From positions 651-64,650 of the forward strand of contig NZ_LMFC01000001.1 of NCBI RefSeq assembly GCF_001426705.1: 64,000 bases of DNA. Reading direction: 5' to 3'. Shown here in pieces: positions 1 to 7,905 of this stretch. Position numbers and translations under genes: made by a program. The DNA comes from Cellulomonas sp. Root485 (GTDB lineage: Bacteria > Actinomycetota > Actinomycetes > Actinomycetales > Cellulomonadaceae). The notes under the pieces are model-generated. The model did not search any database. It was not told where the DNA came from and saw only the letters and a program-made list of their open reading frames with translations. Each line of letters begins with the position of its first letter. Within the stretch, counting starts at the first letter, position 1.

Positions 1-1
1 C

Positions 2-187
2 ACCTTCCACCTCGGTGAGGGCTCGTCCCCGGCGGGCACGCTCGTGGCGAGGAACAACTACTTCGTCAACTCCACCGCCGGCCAGACCGGTGGCTCGGTG
101 AAGTCGGTGACGTACTCCTACACGCTCGACACCGCGAGCACGGTGAAGTCGATCGTCACCTCCGGTGCGGGGGTCGGCCACCTCTGA
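2..187 (+). CDS. C-terminal end of a secreted polysaccharide lyase, probably pectate lyase (partial)
   Basis: The window opens inside a reading frame that runs to a TGA at 185-187, leaving 61 residues. The visible part has the repeating short polar strands of a right-handed parallel beta-helix (RNNYFVNS, VKSVTYSYTLD) and ends VKSIVTSGAGVGHL. From memory this tail is typical of family 1 pectate lyases, which cleave pectin outside the cell by beta-elimination. The catalytic part lies upstream and cannot be checked. A strong hairpin follows 11 bases after the stop, so this is the end of its transcript. Another beta-helix enzyme remains possible. Confidence 0.55.
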   Translation, partial: TFHLGEGSSPAGTLVARNNYFVNSTAGQTGGSVKSVTYSYTLDTASTVKSIVTSGAGVGHL

Positions 188-198
188 GTCCTGGAAGA

Positions 199-227
199 GG
201 AAGGGCCGCGCGGTGCGCGGCCCTTCC
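199..227 (+). terminator. Hairpin terminator after the lyase
   Basis: A perfect 13-bp stem (199-211 pairs with 215-227) closes a 3-base loop (GGT). It begins 11 bases after the lyase stop and lies upstream of the rsgA start. Only a weak T run (TATTT) follows, as is usual in high-GC actinobacteria. Confidence 0.75.
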
Positions 228-271
228 TATTTCCGTGGCTCCTCGCTGCCGCGCGCTCGTACCGTCGTGGT

Positions 272-1282
272 GTGACCGACCTCTTCCGTGTGGTGCGCGC
301 CGACAAGGGCGCCGTGCTCGTGCTGCCCGCCGACGGGCTGGACGGCGAGCACGAGCCGCACCGGGTGGAGCTCGACCGGGACGGCCTGCTCGCGACGGAG
401 GACGGCGAACGGCTGCCGCCGACGGTCGGCGACTGGCTGCGCGTCGACGACACGGGGCCGAGCCTGCGTCCCCGCACCACCGCCCTGGTCCGCGACAGCG
501 CGGGCGCCACCTCCCGGGTGCAGGCGCTCGCCGCCAACATCGACGTCGTCCTCGTGGTCGAGCACCTGGAGCCCGACCCGGACCTCGGCCGCGTCGAGCG
601 GATGCTCACGCTCGCATGGCGCTCGGGGGCGACGCCCGTCGTCGTCCTGACGAAGGCCGACCTCGTCCCGGACCCCGAGGGGATGACCGCGGAGGTCGAG
701 GCGGTGGCGCTCGCGGTCGACGTCCACACGGTCAGCGTCCCCACCGGCCAGGGGATCGACGCCCTGCGGGCACTGCTCGTCCCGGGCGCCACACTCGTCG
801 CCGTCGGCCCGTCGGGCGCGGGCAAGTCCACCCTGGTCAACGCGCTCGCCGGCCGGGACGTCATGGCGACGGGTGAGCGCCGGGTCGACGGGCGCGGCCG
901 GCACACCACCACGCATCGTGAGCTGGTCCCGCTCGCCGGCGGCGCGATGCTCATCGACACGCCCGGCATCCGCGGGGTCGGCGTGGTGGCCGACGAGGAC
1001 GCGCTGGACACGACCTTCGCGGACGTCGCGGAGCTGGCCGCCGCGTGCCGGTTCGCCGACTGCCACCACGCGGGCGAGCCGGGCTGCGCGATCCAGGCGG
1101 CGCTCGACAACGGTGAGCTCGCCGAGCGCCGGTTCGACAGCTGGCGCCGGCTGGCGCGCGAGGCGGCCTACCAGGCGCGGCGGTCGGACGCGCGGCTGCG
1201 GGCCGAGGAGCGCGACCGGTGGAAGAAGGTCACCAAGGAGTACCAGCGGGGCCTGCGCGGACCCGGCCGCCCGCGTCCCTGA
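272..1282 (+). CDS. rsgA: Ribosome small-subunit-dependent GTPase A
   Basis: 336 residues from a GTG start. RsgA is a GTPase that assists late 30S subunit maturation. The G motifs are circularly permuted, the hallmark of the family: G4 TKAD at 127-130 comes before the P-loop GPSGAGKS (179-186) and G3 DTPG (229-232). The switch region has the HTTTH run (211-215). The C-terminal zinc knuckle is visible as CRFADCHH followed by EPGC. An OB-like domain occupies about the first 85 residues. Length is normal for the family. The gene appears monocistronic, with a terminator upstream and the cellulase promoter region downstream. Confidence 0.96.
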   Translation: MTDLFRVVRADKGAVLVLPADGLDGEHEPHRVELDRDGLLATEDGERLPPTVGDWLRVDDTGPSLRPRTTALVRDSAGATSRVQALAANIDVVLVVEHLEPDPDLGRVERMLTLAWRSGATPVVVLTKADLVPDPEGMTAEVEAVALAVDVHTVSVPTGQGIDALRALLVPGATLVAVGPSGAGKSTLVNALAGRDVMATGERRVDGRGRHTTTHRELVPLAGGAMLIDTPGIRGVGVVADEDALDTTFADVAELAAACRFADCHHAGEPGCAIQAALDNGELAERRFDSWRRLAREAAYQARRSDARLRAEERDRWKKVTKEYQRGLRGPGRPRP

Positions 1283-1323
1283 GACGGTCGCGGAAGCGCA
1301 TCGACGACCCGGATCGAGTACCA

Positions 1324-1351
1324 AAACGTTTCGTATCCGGCCGAGCGCTCG
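1324..1351 (+). promoter_or_regulatory. Candidate cellulase operator/promoter region
   Basis: Two palindromes lie about 105-135 bases upstream of the cellulase start: AAACGTTT at 1324-1331 and CGAGCGCTCG at 1342-1351. GAGCGCTC is the centre of the 14-bp CebR/CelR operator described for cellulase genes of Streptomyces and Thermobifida (LacI family, cellobiose responsive). The flanking bases of that operator do not match here, so LacI-type control is an inference. Confidence 0.4.
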
Positions 1352-1456
1352 CCAGACCTGAGGGCGGTCGGGTTTCCTCGTCGGGACCGGGGTGCGCCGC
1401 CGTCATCGCCGACGTGCGGCCCACCCCGCCCAGACACAGACGTCCCGAGGAGACCC

Positions 1457-2833
1457 ATGCCCACCCGCAGATCCGCCACCGCGCTGCTCGCTGCCGCGAC
1501 CATCGCGGTCGGAGGCCTCACGGCCGCCGCGACCGCAGCGCAGGCCGCGCCCGGCTGCAAGGTCGAGTACAAGATCACGAACCAGTGGGGCGGTGGCTAC
1601 GGCGCCGACGTCACGGTCACCAACCTGGGTGACCCGGTCAGCTCGTGGACGGTCGGGTGGACCTTCACGGCCGGGCAGAAGATCACGCAGCTCTGGAACG
1701 GCAGCGCGACCCAGAGCGGTTCGTCGGTCTCCGTCGCGAGCCTTCCGTACAACGGCTCGGTGGGCACGAACGGGAAGACGAACTTCGGGTTCAACGGCTC
1801 CTGGAGCGGGTCCAACCCGGTCCCGTCGACCTTCACGCTGAACGGCACCACCTGCACCGGCACGACGCCGACGCAGACGCCCACCGCGACGCAGACCCCG
1901 ACGCCGACCCCCACGGCGACGCAGACGCCGACGCCGACCCCCACGGCGACGCAGACCCCGACCCCCACGCCGACGGTGACCAACCCGCCGAACAGCAGCA
2001 ACTTCTACCTCGACCCCACCACGCAGGCGTACCGCGCGTGGCAGGCGGCGGGCGGCTCCGACAAGACGCTGCTCGCGAAGATCGCCCTGACGCCGGCCGC
2101 GTACTGGGTGGGCAACTGGGCCGACGCGGCGCACGCCAAGGCCGAGGTCGCCGACTACACCGGTCGCGCCGTCGCCGCCGGCAAGACGGGGACGCTCGTC
2201 GTCTACGCCATCCCCGGCCGTGACTGCGGCTCGTACTCCGGTGGCGGCGTGGCCGAGAGCGCCTACGCGGCGTGGATCGACACGATCGCGTCCGGCATCC
2301 AGGGCCGCCCGTACGTGATCCTCGAGCCCGACGCGCTCGCCCAGCTGGGCGACTGCAACGGCCAGGGCGACCGCATCGGCTTCCTGAAGTACGCCGCGAA
2401 GGCACTCACGCTCAAGGGCGCACGCGTCTTCATCGACGCCGGCAACTCGGGCTGGCTGCCGGTCAGCACCGTCGTGAGCCGCCTCAACCAGGTCGGCTTC
2501 GAGTACGCGGTCGGCTTCGCGCTGAACACGTCGAACTACCACACCACCTCGGCGTCGAAGACGTACGGCCAGCAGATCTCCCAGCAGCTGGGCGGCAAGA
2601 AGTTCGTCATCGACACCTCCCGCAACGGCAACGGCTCCAACGGCGAGTGGTGCAACCCGCGCGGCCGGGCGCTCGGCGAGAAGCCGACCCTGGTGAACGA
2701 CGGCTCGGGCCTGGAGGCCCTCCTGTGGGTCAAGCTGCCCGGCGAGTCCGACGGCACCTGCAACGGCGGCCCGTCCGCCGGTGCGTGGTACCAGGAGATC
2801 GCCCTGGAGCTGGCGCGCAACGCCACGTGGTGA
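1457..2833 (+). CDS. cenA: Secreted endoglucanase: CBM2, Pro-Thr linker, GH6 catalytic domain
   Basis: 458 residues with a good Shine-Dalgarno (GAGGAG at 1447-1452). A signal peptide with an Ala-rich core ends AQA before APGCKVEY (about residue 30). Residues 31-134 are a family 2 cellulose-binding module (NQWGGGYGADVTVTNLG, the SSW/WTF aromatic residues, Cys near each end). Residues 135-178 are a Thr-Pro-Gln linker. The rest is a GH6 domain with YAIPGRDCGS, ILEPDALAQLGDC, DTSRNGNGSNGEWCNPRGR and LLWVKLPGESDG, which hold the family's aspartates. The order and sequence closely match my recollection of C. fimi CenA (endo-1,4-beta-glucanase, CBM at the N terminus), hence the symbol. It hydrolyses cellulose outside the cell. 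A strong hairpin follows the stop. Confidence 0.93.
   Translation: MPTRRSATALLAAATIAVGGLTAAATAAQAAPGCKVEYKITNQWGGGYGADVTVTNLGDPVSSWTVGWTFTAGQKITQLWNGSATQSGSSVSVASLPYNGSVGTNGKTNFGFNGSWSGSNPVPSTFTLNGTTCTGTTPTQTPTATQTPTPTPTATQTPTPTPTATQTPTPTPTVTNPPNSSNFYLDPTTQAYRAWQAAGGSDKTLLAKIALTPAAYWVGNWADAAHAKAEVADYTGRAVAAGKTGTLVVYAIPGRDCGSYSGGGVAESAYAAWIDTIASGIQGRPYVILEPDALAQLGDCNGQGDRIGFLKYAAKALTLKGARVFIDAGNSGWLPVSTVVSRLNQVGFEYAVGFALNTSNYHTTSASKTYGQQISQQLGGKKFVIDTSRNGNGSNGEWCNPRGRALGEKPTLVNDGSGLEALLWVKLPGESDGTCNGGPSAGAWYQEIALELARNATW
1886..1975 (+). repeat. Three 30-bp direct repeats coding the cellulase linker
   Basis: Three near-identical 30-bp units (1886-1915, 1916-1945, 1946-1975), each starting GCGACGCAGAC, encode the ten-residue ATQTPTPTPT-type linker repeats. 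Units one and two differ by a single base; the third differs more in its second half. The in-frame period lets the linker change length by slippage without breaking the enzyme. Confidence 0.85.
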
Positions 2834-2841
2834 CCGCCTGA

Positions 2842-2881
2842 CACGAGGGCCTGCGGGGGTTCGTCCCCGCAGGCCCTCGTG
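2842..2881 (+). terminator. Strong terminator hairpin after cenA
   Basis: A perfect 17-bp GC-rich stem (2842-2858 with 2865-2881) closes a 6-base loop. It starts 8 bases after the cellulase stop. There is no T tract. Confidence 0.88.
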
Positions 2882-2935
2882 CGTGGGGCGGCGACCTCAC
2901 ACGGCAGTCCCCTCGGCGTCGGGGAGAATCGGACC

Positions 2936-3316
2936 ATGCCGCCGCGCCGTCGTACCGATCCTGCCGACGGGCGGGCCGCACTTGCCGTCTGGCGGGCTGA
3001 CCCGTCCGGCGCCCCGACGTCCGCCCGGCGCACCGCGGTGCGGTTCACCCTCGAGGAGCTCGCCGAGGTGGCGCCCGGCAACGCGGTCGAGGTCCGGGTC
3101 CCACCGGACGGCGCCGTGCAGGCGGTGGAGGGACCTCGTCACACCCGTGGGACCCCGCCGAACGTCGTGGAGACGGACGCGCAGACCTGGCTCGGACTGG
3201 CGACCGGCGCGCTGACCTGGGACTCCGCCGTGGCCGACGGCCGGATCCGGGCGTCCGGCGAGCGCGCCGACCTGCGCGAGTGGCTCCCGCTGCAGGCCGC
3301 CCGCCACCGCGGCTGA
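2936..3316 (+). CDS. Sterol carrier (SCP-2-like) family protein
   Basis: 126 residues from the ATG at 2936, preceded by GGGGAGA; a longer in-frame form would run back into the terminator. The sequence is an MPPRR start, [44 protein letters not shown], then [14 protein letters not shown] and [10 protein letters not shown]. This is the pattern of the small actinobacterial proteins annotated as sterol carrier family, which sit beside purF in many genomes. The biochemical role is not established; the fold suggests binding of a hydrophobic ligand. It lies 35 bases upstream of the next gene in the same direction. Confidence 0.75.
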   Translation: MPPRRRTDPADGRAALAVWRADPSGAPTSARRTAVRFTLEELAEVAPGNAVEVRVPPDGAVQAVEGPRHTRGTPPNVVETDAQTWLGLATGALTWDSAVADGRIRASGERADLREWLPLQAARHRG

Positions 3317-3351
3317 GCACGCCGACGGGGGCGCTGACCTAGGATCACGGG

Positions 3352-3741
3352 GTGCCTGACGACCCCCAGCCCGTGACCCCGGAACCAGCGCCCGGTCCGT
3401 CGGTTCCCGTGGACGCGCGCGGCGTGCCGATCCCCTCGGAGGAGGAGCTGGCCCTGGTCGCGCAGCCGGCGACCGTGCGCCACGCCCCCAAGTACGGCGC
3501 GTTCATCACCGCGGGCGTCCTCGTCGGCGTCGTCGTGGCCCTGGTGCTGGTCGCGGTCGTCCGCCCCGAGGTCCCCTGGGTGGCCGACGGCTCCGGCTTC
3601 ATCTCGTTCCTCGACGGCGAGGGTGCCGTGCGCACCGTCATGGCCGTCGCCGGTGGCGTCCTCGGTGGGTTCCTCGGCGGGCTCGTCGCGGTGCTCGCGG
3701 ACCGGCGCAGCGTGCGCAAGGCCGTCCGCCCCACCGTCTGA
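3352..3741 (+). CDS. Small two-helix membrane protein upstream of purF
   Basis: 129 residues from a GTG start. The first 45 residues are Pro-rich and polar, followed by two hydrophobic segments (about 50-72, AFITAGVLVGVVVALVLV, and about 95-117, MAVAGGVLGGFLGGLVAVL) with a short loop between. The C terminus is basic. I do not recognise a functional family; similar short membrane proteins occur beside purF in actinobacteria. It probably shares a transcript with the SCP-2-like gene. Confidence 0.7.
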   Translation: MPDDPQPVTPEPAPGPSVPVDARGVPIPSEEELALVAQPATVRHAPKYGAFITAGVLVGVVVALVLVAVVRPEVPWVADGSGFISFLDGEGAVRTVMAVAGGVLGGFLGGLVAVLADRRSVRKAVRPTV

Positions 3742-3791
3742 CGCGCGGTCACCCTGGTCGCCCACCACGAGGACTGTGCGACCATAGGCAC

Positions 3792-5339
3792 GTGGCCCCC
3801 CGCGCAGACGGACGTCTGAACCACGACCTCCTCCCCAACGAAAAAGGCCCCCAGGACGCTTGTGGCGTCTTCGGTGTGTGGGCACCTGGCGAGGAAGTCG
3901 CCAAGCTGACCTACTTCGGTCTCTACGCACTGCAGCACCGTGGTCAGGAGTCGGCGGGCATCGCCACCTCCAACGGCCAGCAGCTGCTGGTCTACAAGGA
4001 CATGGGTCTCGTCTCCCAGGTCTTCGACGAGACCGCGCTGAACGCCCTGCAGGGGCACATCGCCATCGGGCACACGCGCTACTCGACCACCGGTGGCAGC
4101 ACCTGGGAGAACGCGCAGCCGACGCTCGGCCCCACGGCCGCCGGCACCGTCGCCCTGGGCCACAACGGCAACCTCACCAACGCCGCGGAGCTGGTCGACC
4201 TCGTCGCCGAGCGGTACGGCAGCCAGCGGCGCGGGGAGCTCGCGCGCGGCAACACCACCGACACCGCGCTGATCACGGCGCTGCTGGCGGGGGACCCGGA
4301 CCACACCCTGGAGGCCACCGCGCTCGAGGTGCTCCCGCGCCTGCGCGGCGCGTTCAGCCTGGTCTTCATGGACGAGCACACGCTGTACGCCGCGCGGGAC
4401 CCGCAGGGCGTCCGGCCGCTGGTCCTCGGCCGGCTGGAGCGCGGCTGGGTCGTGGCCAGCGAGACCCCGGCCCTCGACATCGTCGGCGCCTCGTTCGTCC
4501 GCGAGATCGAGCCCGGGGAGTTCATCGCGATCGACGCCGACGGTCTGCGCAGCAGCCGCTTCGCGACGATCGACCGTGCCGGATGCGTCTTCGAGTACGT
4601 CTACCTCGCGCGTCCCGACACCTCCATCGCCGGTCGGTCCGTGCACGCCGCGCGCGTCGCGATGGGCCGGCGCCTCGCGGTCGAGCACCCGGTCGAGGCC
4701 GACCTGGTCATCCCCGTGCCCGAGTCCGGGACACCCGCGGCCGTCGGCTACGCCGCCGAGTCCGGCATCACGTTCGGCCAGGGACTGACCAAGAACGCCT
4801 ATGTCGGGCGCACGTTCATCCAGCCGTCGCAGACCCTGCGCCAGCTCGGCATCCGGCTCAAGCTCAACCCGCTCAAGGACGTGATCCGCGGCAAGCGCCT
4901 GGTGGTCGTCGACGACTCGATCGTCCGCGGCAACACCCAGCGCGCCCTGATCCGGATGCTGCGTGAGGCCGGAGCCGCCGAGGTGCACGTGCGCATCAGC
5001 TCCCCGCCGGTGAAGTGGCCGTGCTTCTACGGCATCGACTTCGCGTCCCGCGCCGAGCTCATCGCCAACGGCCTGGGGGTCGACGAGATCGCCGCGTCGC
5101 TGGGCGCCGACTCGCTCGGCTACATCTCCCCGGAGGGCATGATCGCCGCCACCGAGCAGCCCGCGTCGCAGCTCTGCGCCGCCTGCTTCACGGGCCAGTA
5201 CCCCATCGAGCTGCCCCCGGACGACCGGCTCGGCAAGTTCCTGCTCGAGCAGAACGAGCTCCCGCTGGGTGCACCCGAGGACGGTCTGCTCTCGATCGTG
5301 CCCAGCGCCGGTGGCGCGAGCGCCCTGGACCACCCGTGA
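3792..5339 (+). CDS. purF: Amidophosphoribosyltransferase
   Basis: 515 residues, GTG start. It catalyses the first committed purine step, forming phosphoribosylamine from PRPP and glutamine. The Ntn-type glutaminase nucleophile is Cys24 in DACGVFGVW, after a short propeptide that must be removed. The RG(x)NTTDTA and HNGNLTN motifs of the glutaminase domain follow. The PRPP loop VVVDDSIVRGNTQ lies near residues 371-383. Cysteines in GCVFEYVYLARPD, PCFYGID and LCAACFTG fit the Bacillus-type enzyme with an iron-sulfur cluster. The stop overlaps the purM start, so the two are translationally coupled. Confidence 0.97.
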   Translation: MAPRADGRLNHDLLPNEKGPQDACGVFGVWAPGEEVAKLTYFGLYALQHRGQESAGIATSNGQQLLVYKDMGLVSQVFDETALNALQGHIAIGHTRYSTTGGSTWENAQPTLGPTAAGTVALGHNGNLTNAAELVDLVAERYGSQRRGELARGNTTDTALITALLAGDPDHTLEATALEVLPRLRGAFSLVFMDEHTLYAARDPQGVRPLVLGRLERGWVVASETPALDIVGASFVREIEPGEFIAIDADGLRSSRFATIDRAGCVFEYVYLARPDTSIAGRSVHAARVAMGRRLAVEHPVEADLVIPVPESGTPAAVGYAAESGITFGQGLTKNAYVGRTFIQPSQTLRQLGIRLKLNPLKDVIRGKRLVVVDDSIVRGNTQRALIRMLREAGAAEVHVRISSPPVKWPCFYGIDFASRAELIANGLGVDEIAASLGADSLGYISPEGMIAATEQPASQLCAACFTGQYPIELPPDDRLGKFLLEQNELPLGAPEDGLLSIVPSAGGASALDHP

Positions 5340-6466
5340 GCGGGGCGCCGGGCACGCAGGTCACCTATGCGACCGCGGGCGTCGACACCGAGGCCGGGGA
5401 CAAGGCCGTCGAGCTGATGAAGGACGCCGTCAAGGCGACGCACGGGCCGCAGGTGCTCGGTGGCGTCGGCGGCTTCGCGGGGCTCTACGACGCCAGCGCG
5501 CTGCTGACCTACCGCAAGCCGCTGCTGGCCACGTCGACCGACGGGGTCGGCACCAAGGTCGCCATCGCGCAGGCCCTCGACATCCACGACACCATCGGGT
5601 TCGACCTGGTGGGCATGGTCGTCGACGACATCGTCGTGGTCGGCGCCAAGCCGCTGTTCATGACGGACTACATCGCGTGCGGCCGCGTGGTGCCCGAGCG
5701 CATCGCCGGCATCGTGCGCGGCATCGCGGCGGCCTGCTCGGTGGCCGGGACGGCCCTCGTCGGTGGCGAGACCGCCGAGCACCCGGGGCTGCTGGGTCCC
5801 GACGAGTACGACGTGGCCGGTGCCGCGACGGGCGTCGTCGAGGCCGACCAGCTGCTGGGCCCGGAGCGGGTGCGCGCCGGAGACGTGCTGCTCGCCCTGG
5901 GCTCGAGCGGTCTGCACTCCAACGGGTACTCGCTGGTCCGCAAGGTCGTGTCGGTGGCCGGCTGGTCGCTGGACCGCCACGTCGACGAGCTCGGCCGGAC
6001 GCTGGGGGAGGAGCTCCTGGAGCCCACCCGCGTCTACGCGTCCGACTGCCTCGCGCTGGCGGAGCGCGCCGGTGTCGCCGGCCTGCACGCGTACAGCCAC
6101 GTCACCGGTGGTGGGCTCGCGTCGAACGTCGCCCGCGTGCTGCCGCAGGGTCTGGTCGCGGACATCGACCGCTCGGGGTGGACGCTGCAGCCGATCTTCT
6201 CGCTGGTGCAGCGCTTGGGGCAGGTGCCGTGGACCGACCTGGAGGGCACGCTCAACCTGGGTGTCGGCATGGTCGCGATCGTCGCCGCCGACGCCGTGGA
6301 CGGGGTCCTCGCGCACGCCGCCGAGCTCGGGCTGCCGGCCTGGGAGCTGGGCACCGTCCGGCACGCCGACCCCGCGACCGACGTCGTCGGCGCCCCGGGC
6401 TTCGTGGCCGGGACGAAGGGCGTGCACGGCGGAGCGGTCCGGCTCACGGGTGCCTACCGGGCGTAG
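5336..6466 (+). CDS. purM: Phosphoribosylformylglycinamidine cyclo-ligase (AIR synthetase)
   Basis: 376 residues. The GTG at 5336 overlaps the purF TGA (GTGA), which fixes the start over a longer in-frame extension into purF. PurM closes the imidazole ring to give aminoimidazole ribonucleotide using ATP. The family motifs are present: YATAGVDTEAGDKAV at the N terminus, STDGVGTKV, GFDLVGMVVDDI, GGETAEHPG, ALGSSGLHSNGYSLVRK and HVTGGGLASNVARVLP. Length is usual for the family. It is the last gene of the purF-purM unit; the opposite strand after it carries a degenerate membrane gene and DUF3073. Confidence 0.96.
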   Translation: MSGAPGTQVTYATAGVDTEAGDKAVELMKDAVKATHGPQVLGGVGGFAGLYDASALLTYRKPLLATSTDGVGTKVAIAQALDIHDTIGFDLVGMVVDDIVVVGAKPLFMTDYIACGRVVPERIAGIVRGIAAACSVAGTALVGGETAEHPGLLGPDEYDVAGAATGVVEADQLLGPERVRAGDVLLALGSSGLHSNGYSLVRKVVSVAGWSLDRHVDELGRTLGEELLEPTRVYASDCLALAERAGVAGLHAYSHVTGGGLASNVARVLPQGLVADIDRSGWTLQPIFSLVQRLGQVPWTDLEGTLNLGVGMVAIVAADAVDGVLAHAAELGLPAWELGTVRHADPATDVVGAPGFVAGTKGVHGGAVRLTGAYRA

Positions 6467-6788
6467 CCGGGGTGCCACCGGGCGTCGACCGCGGTGACAG
6501 CAGGGCGTAGCCCGACGAGCCGCGCCGTGGTTGCCGTGCGTAGTGCGCGGGCGTCGTGCTGATCAACGCGAGGACCACGGCTACGGCCGTGAGCCACCAG
6601 CCCAGCGCGCAGACCGCCGACGGGCGTCAGGGGAGTGCGTGACCTGGTAGCCCCACCTCGGCAGGACGGCGGAGAGCACGACCATGACAGCAAGGGCCCA
6701 GAGAGCGACGTGCGAGACGAGCGACAGCTGGGCTGCCGCCGTCTCGCTCGGCGATCCCGCGACGGGCGCGAGATGAGTGACGACCGCG
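6444..6788 (-). pseudogene. Possible frameshifted two-helix membrane protein gene
   Basis: Downstream of the DUF3073 gene on the same strand, one frame encodes a hydrophobic segment (VSHVALWALAVMVVLSAVL, then PRWGYQVTHSP) and stops at a TAG near 6581. A different frame, opening right after an in-frame stop near 6630, encodes a second one (VCALGWWLTAVAVVLALIS) and a polar tail ending at the TGA at 6444-6446, inside the purM 3' end. One indel near 6625-6640 would join them into a single two-helix protein of about 100 residues. No convincing start codon was found. It could be a decayed gene, a sequencing error or chance. Confidence 0.3.
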
Positions 6789-7001
6789 TCAGCGGTCGTC
6801 GTCGGACCAGCGCCGGTAGTCGTCGCTGTCGTCGTCAGTGTCCGTCTCCACAGCCGCGCGAGGGCGGTTGTCGGTGACGACATCGTTGTGGCCGTGCGAC
6901 GTGAGCTCCTGCTCGAGAGCTCGGTAGTTGGTCTCCGGGCTGAAGTACTTCAGCTCCCGGGCCACCTTCGTCTGCTTAGCCTTCTGACGGCCGCGCCCCA
7001 T
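6789..7001 (-). CDS. DUF3073 family protein
   Basis: 70 residues, highly charged. It begins MGRGRQKAKQTKVARELKYFSP, which is diagnostic for DUF3073, a short actinobacterial family without known function, and ends in an acidic Asp/Arg tail (TDDDSDDYRRWSDDDR). The basic head and acidic tail suggest a nucleic-acid or ribosome partner, but that is inference. It is divergent from bldC, with about 510 bases between the two genes. Confidence 0.88.
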   Translation of the reverse strand: MGRGRQKAKQTKVARELKYFSPETNYRALEQELTSHGHNDVVTDNRPRAAVETDTDDDSDDYRRWSDDDR

Positions 7002-7513
7002 GGCATCGACCCCCTCTTACGTGGATGCGGGGCGGCTCCGTGCTGACACGTGCGGCCCCGGGGTGCTGAATCGTCTCTTCGAGGGGCAACGGTACATGGT
7101 CGTTCGCTATTCCGACCACTCGCCGCGGGCGATCCGCGTCACGTGCCCGCCTCCGACCGGTTCGTGCCGACCGCGGGTCCAGGTCACCCGTCCAAGCGTG
7201 CGTGGACGGATGCGCGCGTCGGTGCGTATGACCGTTTGGTCGGGTTTAGGGTGGTGCTGTGGCCGCAGAGTGCAGCGGTATGAGAGTTCTATGAGAGTCC
7301 TGTAGAGGTTCGTTACGGGAACGTGTCCCGGAATGCGCTGTCTGCGGCTTTCGTTCATGCTAGAGGGGCGATGTCATGATTTGGGCATCGACGACGTAGG
7401 CTCGGCATCGCAAGAACGATTCACACGGTTGGACCCTGCACCACCCGCACCTGAACTGGCCGGGCGCCGGCACTGTCGGCACCGCGGGCCGCACGCTTGC
7501 CAGGAGGCAGCTG
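7002..7513. other. Long non-coding leader region upstream of bldC
   Basis: The 512 bases between the DUF3073 start and the bldC start hold no credible gene; short open frames here lack codon bias and ribosome sites. The region contains an inverted repeat GACC-GTTT-GGTC (7230-7241), three 11-bp direct repeats (7279-7311), and an AGGAGG ribosome site just before bldC. It must hold the divergent promoters of both genes and is long enough for a regulated leader. Confidence 0.6.
7279..7311 (+). repeat. Three 11-bp direct repeats upstream of bldC
   Basis: TATGAGAGTTC (7279-7289), TATGAGAGTCC (7290-7300) and TGTAGAGGTTC (7301-7311) follow each other without spacers. The first two differ at one base. 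Read in a shifted register they are GTTC/GTCC/GTTC-headed 11-mers. An 11-bp period places each unit on the same DNA face, as in binding sites filled head-to-tail by a regulator. Confidence 0.65.
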
Positions 7514-7723
7514 ATGAACGCACACCCCGTAGAGACCGAAGCACTGCTCACGCCCTCCGAGGTCGCGACTCTGTTCCGGGTTGATCCGAAGACTGTGACC
7601 CGGTGGGCCAAGGCCGGGAAGCTGTCCTCGATCCGCACCCTCGGTGGTCACCGGCGTTACCGCGAGTCCGAGGTGCGCGACCTGCTGAACGGTGTTCCGC
7701 AGCAGCGCGCGTCGGACGGCTGA
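7514..7723 (+). CDS. bldC: BldC-type MerR-like transcriptional regulator
   Basis: 69 residues, almost entirely one winged helix-turn-helix: LLTPSEVATLFRVDPKTV, then TRWAKAGKLSSIRTLGGHRRY and RESEVRDLL. This is nearly identical, from memory, to Streptomyces BldC, a developmental regulator that binds direct repeats as a cooperative head-to-tail multimer. A perfect AGGAGG (7502-7507) sets the ATG start. Unlike full MerR proteins there is no effector or dimerisation domain. Its presence supports an actinobacterial host, whether or not the organism has a complex life cycle. Confidence 0.95.
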   Translation: MNAHPVETEALLTPSEVATLFRVDPKTVTRWAKAGKLSSIRTLGGHRRYRESEVRDLLNGVPQQRASDG

Positions 7724-7831
7724 GCGACCGCACCCGCCCGGCCGAGCCCGTCGACCAGGATCGACGGGCGCTCGACGGTCGAGCGCACGGTACGCCCCGC
7801 TCCACAGACTGCCCTCCCGATCTGCACACGA

Positions 7832-7871
7832 AGAACTGCGGGGCTCGCGACGACGCGAGCCTCGCAGTTCT
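7832..7871. terminator. Bidirectional terminator between bldC and the DUF3618 gene
   Basis: An 18-bp stem (7832-7849 with 7854-7871, one G-T pair) closes a 4-base loop ACGA. It lies between two convergent genes and can serve both. Confidence 0.85.
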
Positions 7872-7905
7872 CCTGTCCCGAGAGACGTCGAGCAGGACCT
7901 GACGC

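Noticed and set aside
1886-1975. Regular 30-bp repeats considered as a CRISPR array
   Set aside because: The units are contiguous without spacers and encode the Pro-Thr linker of the cellulase in frame.
3345-5333. A 662-codon minus-strand frame opposite purF
   Set aside because: It is entirely antisense to purF, whose motifs are complete; the composition is Arg/Gly/Asp/Val-rich.
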